NCBI RefSeq assembly: GCF_005222705.1
Contig: NZ_STGF01000001.1
Span: forward strand, 248,001 to 312,000
Source: Paenibacillus sp. SY21-1
GTDB taxonomy: Bacteria > Bacillota > Bacilli > Paenibacillales > Paenibacillaceae
DNA length: 64,000 nucleotides
Reading direction: 5' to 3'
This document shows positions 62,399 through 64,000 of this stretch, piece by piece (the first letter of the stretch is position 1; each line of letters begins with the position of its first letter). Both the position numbers and the translations under genes were made by a program. The notes below the pieces were generated by a model, which saw only the letters and a program-made list of their open reading frames with translations, had not been told where the DNA came from and searched no databases.

Positions 62399-64000
62399 AT
62401 GAAAATGAAAAAATGGTTGGCTCCCGTGCTTGGCCTGTCCCTGCTTGTTCCGACAATCGGCGCTGCACAGATTGTTAATGCCGAATCCGCAGCTCCGTCG
62501 GCTGCGACACCCGGCGTAGAGCTGCGCGCTGGCCTGGATTACTTGCTGTCCGAACATTTTACGCTGGCGGTCGTAGCGATGACCAAGTCTTATGAAGGCG
62601 CTGCCGACGCTACTGCGGCCAAAGCGGCTCTCGACCGGAACGCCAAGGATATGCTTCCTGCCATTTCCTCCCTATACGGACAAGAGGGAGCCAACGAATT
62701 CGACCGAATTTTCACCGCCCACAACGGCTATACAGAGGACTATGTGCAAGGCGTGAAATGGAACAACGAAAACATGAAGACGGAGGCGCGCAAGGATCTG
62801 GAAGCCTTTGCCGATGAATTCGGCACCTTCCTTGGGACGGCAACTGCCGGCAAGCTTCCTGCCCTCACGGCCAAATCGGTCGTTCGCACCCATGAAATGC
62901 AAGTGCTTGACGTATTCGACGCCTATGCCAAAGGCGATTATAAAACGGCATACAGCGAATTCCGCGAAGGTCTGGGCTACATGTTCAGTGTAAGCGATGC
63001 GCTGGCAGGCGCCATCACGGCCCAGCTGCCAGAGAAATTCGATTATACAAGCTCCAAGACGAAAGCCGGCGACCTGCGTTCTTCGCTGAATCATCTGGCC
63101 GCCGAGCATTATGCGCTTGCCGTTCTGAGCATGCAGAAGGGCTATGATAAGTCCTCCGCATACAGCGCTCTCCTTGACGCTCAAAAGCTTAACACAGCCG
63201 ACTTTACCGCAGCGATCAGCTCCGTCTACGGCTCCGAAGGAGGAAAAGCTTTTGCCGATGTATGGGTGAACAACCATTTGACCGCGCAAGAGGATATCGT
63301 GACTGCTGCCCTTAACGGAAACAGCGTGGCGCTGGACGCCGCCAAGGCGAAGCTGACCACGTTCTCCAACGATTTAGGCGCCTTCCTTGGCACGGCTACG
63401 GAGAGCAAATTGCCTGCCGCAGCCGCAAGCTCGGCGGTGGCCGCGCATGAGAAGCTTGTGCTCGAAGCCTTTGACATCTATCGCAGCTCGGATAAAACCG
63501 GCCTGTACGACAAATTCCGCGAAGGCTACAAGTACATGTTCGGCGTTGGTCAAGCGCTGAGCAGCGCCATCGTAGCGCAAAAGCCGGAGCTGTTCCCGGT
63601 GCCGACTCCGCCGGTTCAGGGAGGCATTCCTACCGATGTGAAATCGATTTGGTTCCAGATCGACAGCAAGGTCGTGAACGTAGACGGTGAAAATCAATTT
63701 ATGGACGTCGCACCAAGTCTGGTCGACGGCGTGACGTTCGTATCGCTAAGAACGCTGACCGATACGCTTGGAGCCAACCTGTTCTATCTCCCTGAGGAGA
63801 GGAAGGTCGAATTGAAGCTCGGCGATGATCTCGTAGAGTTCTGGCTGGGACAAAAGACGGCTTTGGTTAATGGAGTCGCAGTCCAGCTTGACGCTCCGGT
63901 TTTCATAAAGGACAACCGCACGCAGGCGCCGCTCCGCTTTATCGCTGAATGGCTTGGCTGGAGCGTGAAATGGCAAAACGACAGCTGGACCATCATGCTT
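62399..64000 (+). CDS. secreted repeat protein with copper-amine-oxidase N-terminal domain (partial)
   Basis: 534 residues are visible and the reading frame continues past the right edge. A signal peptide (MKMKKWLAPVLGLSLLVPT, cleaved near AEA) precedes two tandem repeats of about 170 residues (38-205 and 214-395): EHFTLAVVAMTKSYEG and EHYALAVLSMQKGYDK, FLGTATAGKLPA and FLGTATESKLPA, FREGLGYMF and FREGYKYMF. The last region (about 415-534) is a copper amine oxidase N-like domain (VDGVTFVSLRTLTDTLG and RTQAPLRFIAEWLGW), common in Paenibacillus exported proteins, and unrelated to catalysis. ATG 62399 follows AAGGAGAG. Confidence 0.85.
   Translation, partial: MKMKKWLAPVLGLSLLVPTIGAAQIVNAESAAPSAATPGVELRAGLDYLLSEHFTLAVVAMTKSYEGAADATAAKAALDRNAKDMLPAISSLYGQEGANEFDRIFTAHNGYTEDYVQGVKWNNENMKTEARKDLEAFADEFGTFLGTATAGKLPALTAKSVVRTHEMQVLDVFDAYAKGDYKTAYSEFREGLGYMFSVSDALAGAITAQLPEKFDYTSSKTKAGDLRSSLNHLAAEHYALAVLSMQKGYDKSSAYSALLDAQKLNTADFTAAISSVYGSEGGKAFADVWVNNHLTAQEDIVTAALNGNSVALDAAKAKLTTFSNDLGAFLGTATESKLPAAAASSAVAAHEKLVLEAFDIYRSSDKTGLYDKFREGYKYMFGVGQALSSAIVAQKPELFPVPTPPVQGGIPTDVKSIWFQIDSKVVNVDGENQFMDVAPSLVDGVTFVSLRTLTDTLGANLFYLPEERKVELKLGDDLVEFWLGQKTALVNGVAVQLDAPVFIKDNRTQAPLRFIAEWLGWSVKWQNDSWTIML

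Noticed and set aside
1..64000. Search by eye for CRISPR arrays, tRNA, rRNA, insertion sequences, phage genes and known riboswitches
   Set aside because: No regular short repeats, cloverleaf-forming stretches, transposase motifs or phage structural genes were seen. A covariance-model scan would be needed to exclude small structured RNAs.

Overview
The window looks like chromosomal DNA of a Paenibacillus-type, spore-forming Firmicute. This is an inference from gene content and style: strong AGGAGG-type ribosome binding sites, many probable TTG starts, lipoprotein/LplB/YtcP-type sugar ABC transporters next to a membrane-bound YesN-like AraC regulator, a KinA/KinE-like sporulation kinase, a block syntenic with Bacillus ywrABCD, menaquinone made by the futalosine route, and a protein with a copper-amine-oxidase N-terminal domain. 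I see no rRNA, tRNA, CRISPR array, insertion sequence or prophage. The two end genes are cut by the window edges.

Layout. 1-7.6 kb (mostly minus strand): an XPD-type helicase with a probable nuclease domain, a PP2C phosphatase, a YdjO-like zinc protein, small unknowns, a pirin and an amidase. 7.7-11.1 kb: a YwrD-type gamma-glutamyltransferase diverges from an AsnC-family regulator and a split chromate transporter. 11.2-18.4 kb: an unknown protein, a secreted His-rich protein and a secreted copper amine oxidase, divergent from a two-component system. 18.4-20.9 kb: an isomerase-like protein and a second-type YidC insertase preceded by an overlapping small membrane ORF and a hairpin that covers the yidC ribosome binding site (MifM-like layout). 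21.1-23.3 kb: an amino-acid ABC transporter. 23.4-32.8 kb: a carbohydrate ABC transporter, a frameshifted secreted esterase, a second binding lipoprotein and the YesN-like regulator. 33-37.3 kb: a DUF1284 protein, a TetM-like GTPase and a MATE pump. 37.6-46 kb: small membrane and hypothetical proteins, a PAS sensor kinase, a diguanylate cyclase, a TrkH potassium channel subunit and mqnB-mqnD. 46-48.8 kb: an ArsR/AHSA1 pair, a beta carbonic anhydrase and a TrxR-like flavoprotein. 48.9-51 kb: a putative eCIS-type cargo protein with a YbjN-like, perhaps chaperone, partner. 51-56.7 kb: a secreted beta-propeller, a receiver-BTAD regulator and a hybrid kinase with two kinase cores. 56.8-60.2 kb: an mhq-type quinone/electrophile resistance cluster with a MarR regulator and two matching operator palindromes. 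60.2-64 kb: a DUF1349 protein, a GlsB-type membrane protein, a methyltransferase and an incomplete secreted repeat protein.

The most unusual elements are the YidC leader arrangement (20.5-20.84 kb) and the orphan eCIS-like cargo/chaperone pair (48.9-51 kb). Function assignments come from reading motifs by eye; no database search was run.
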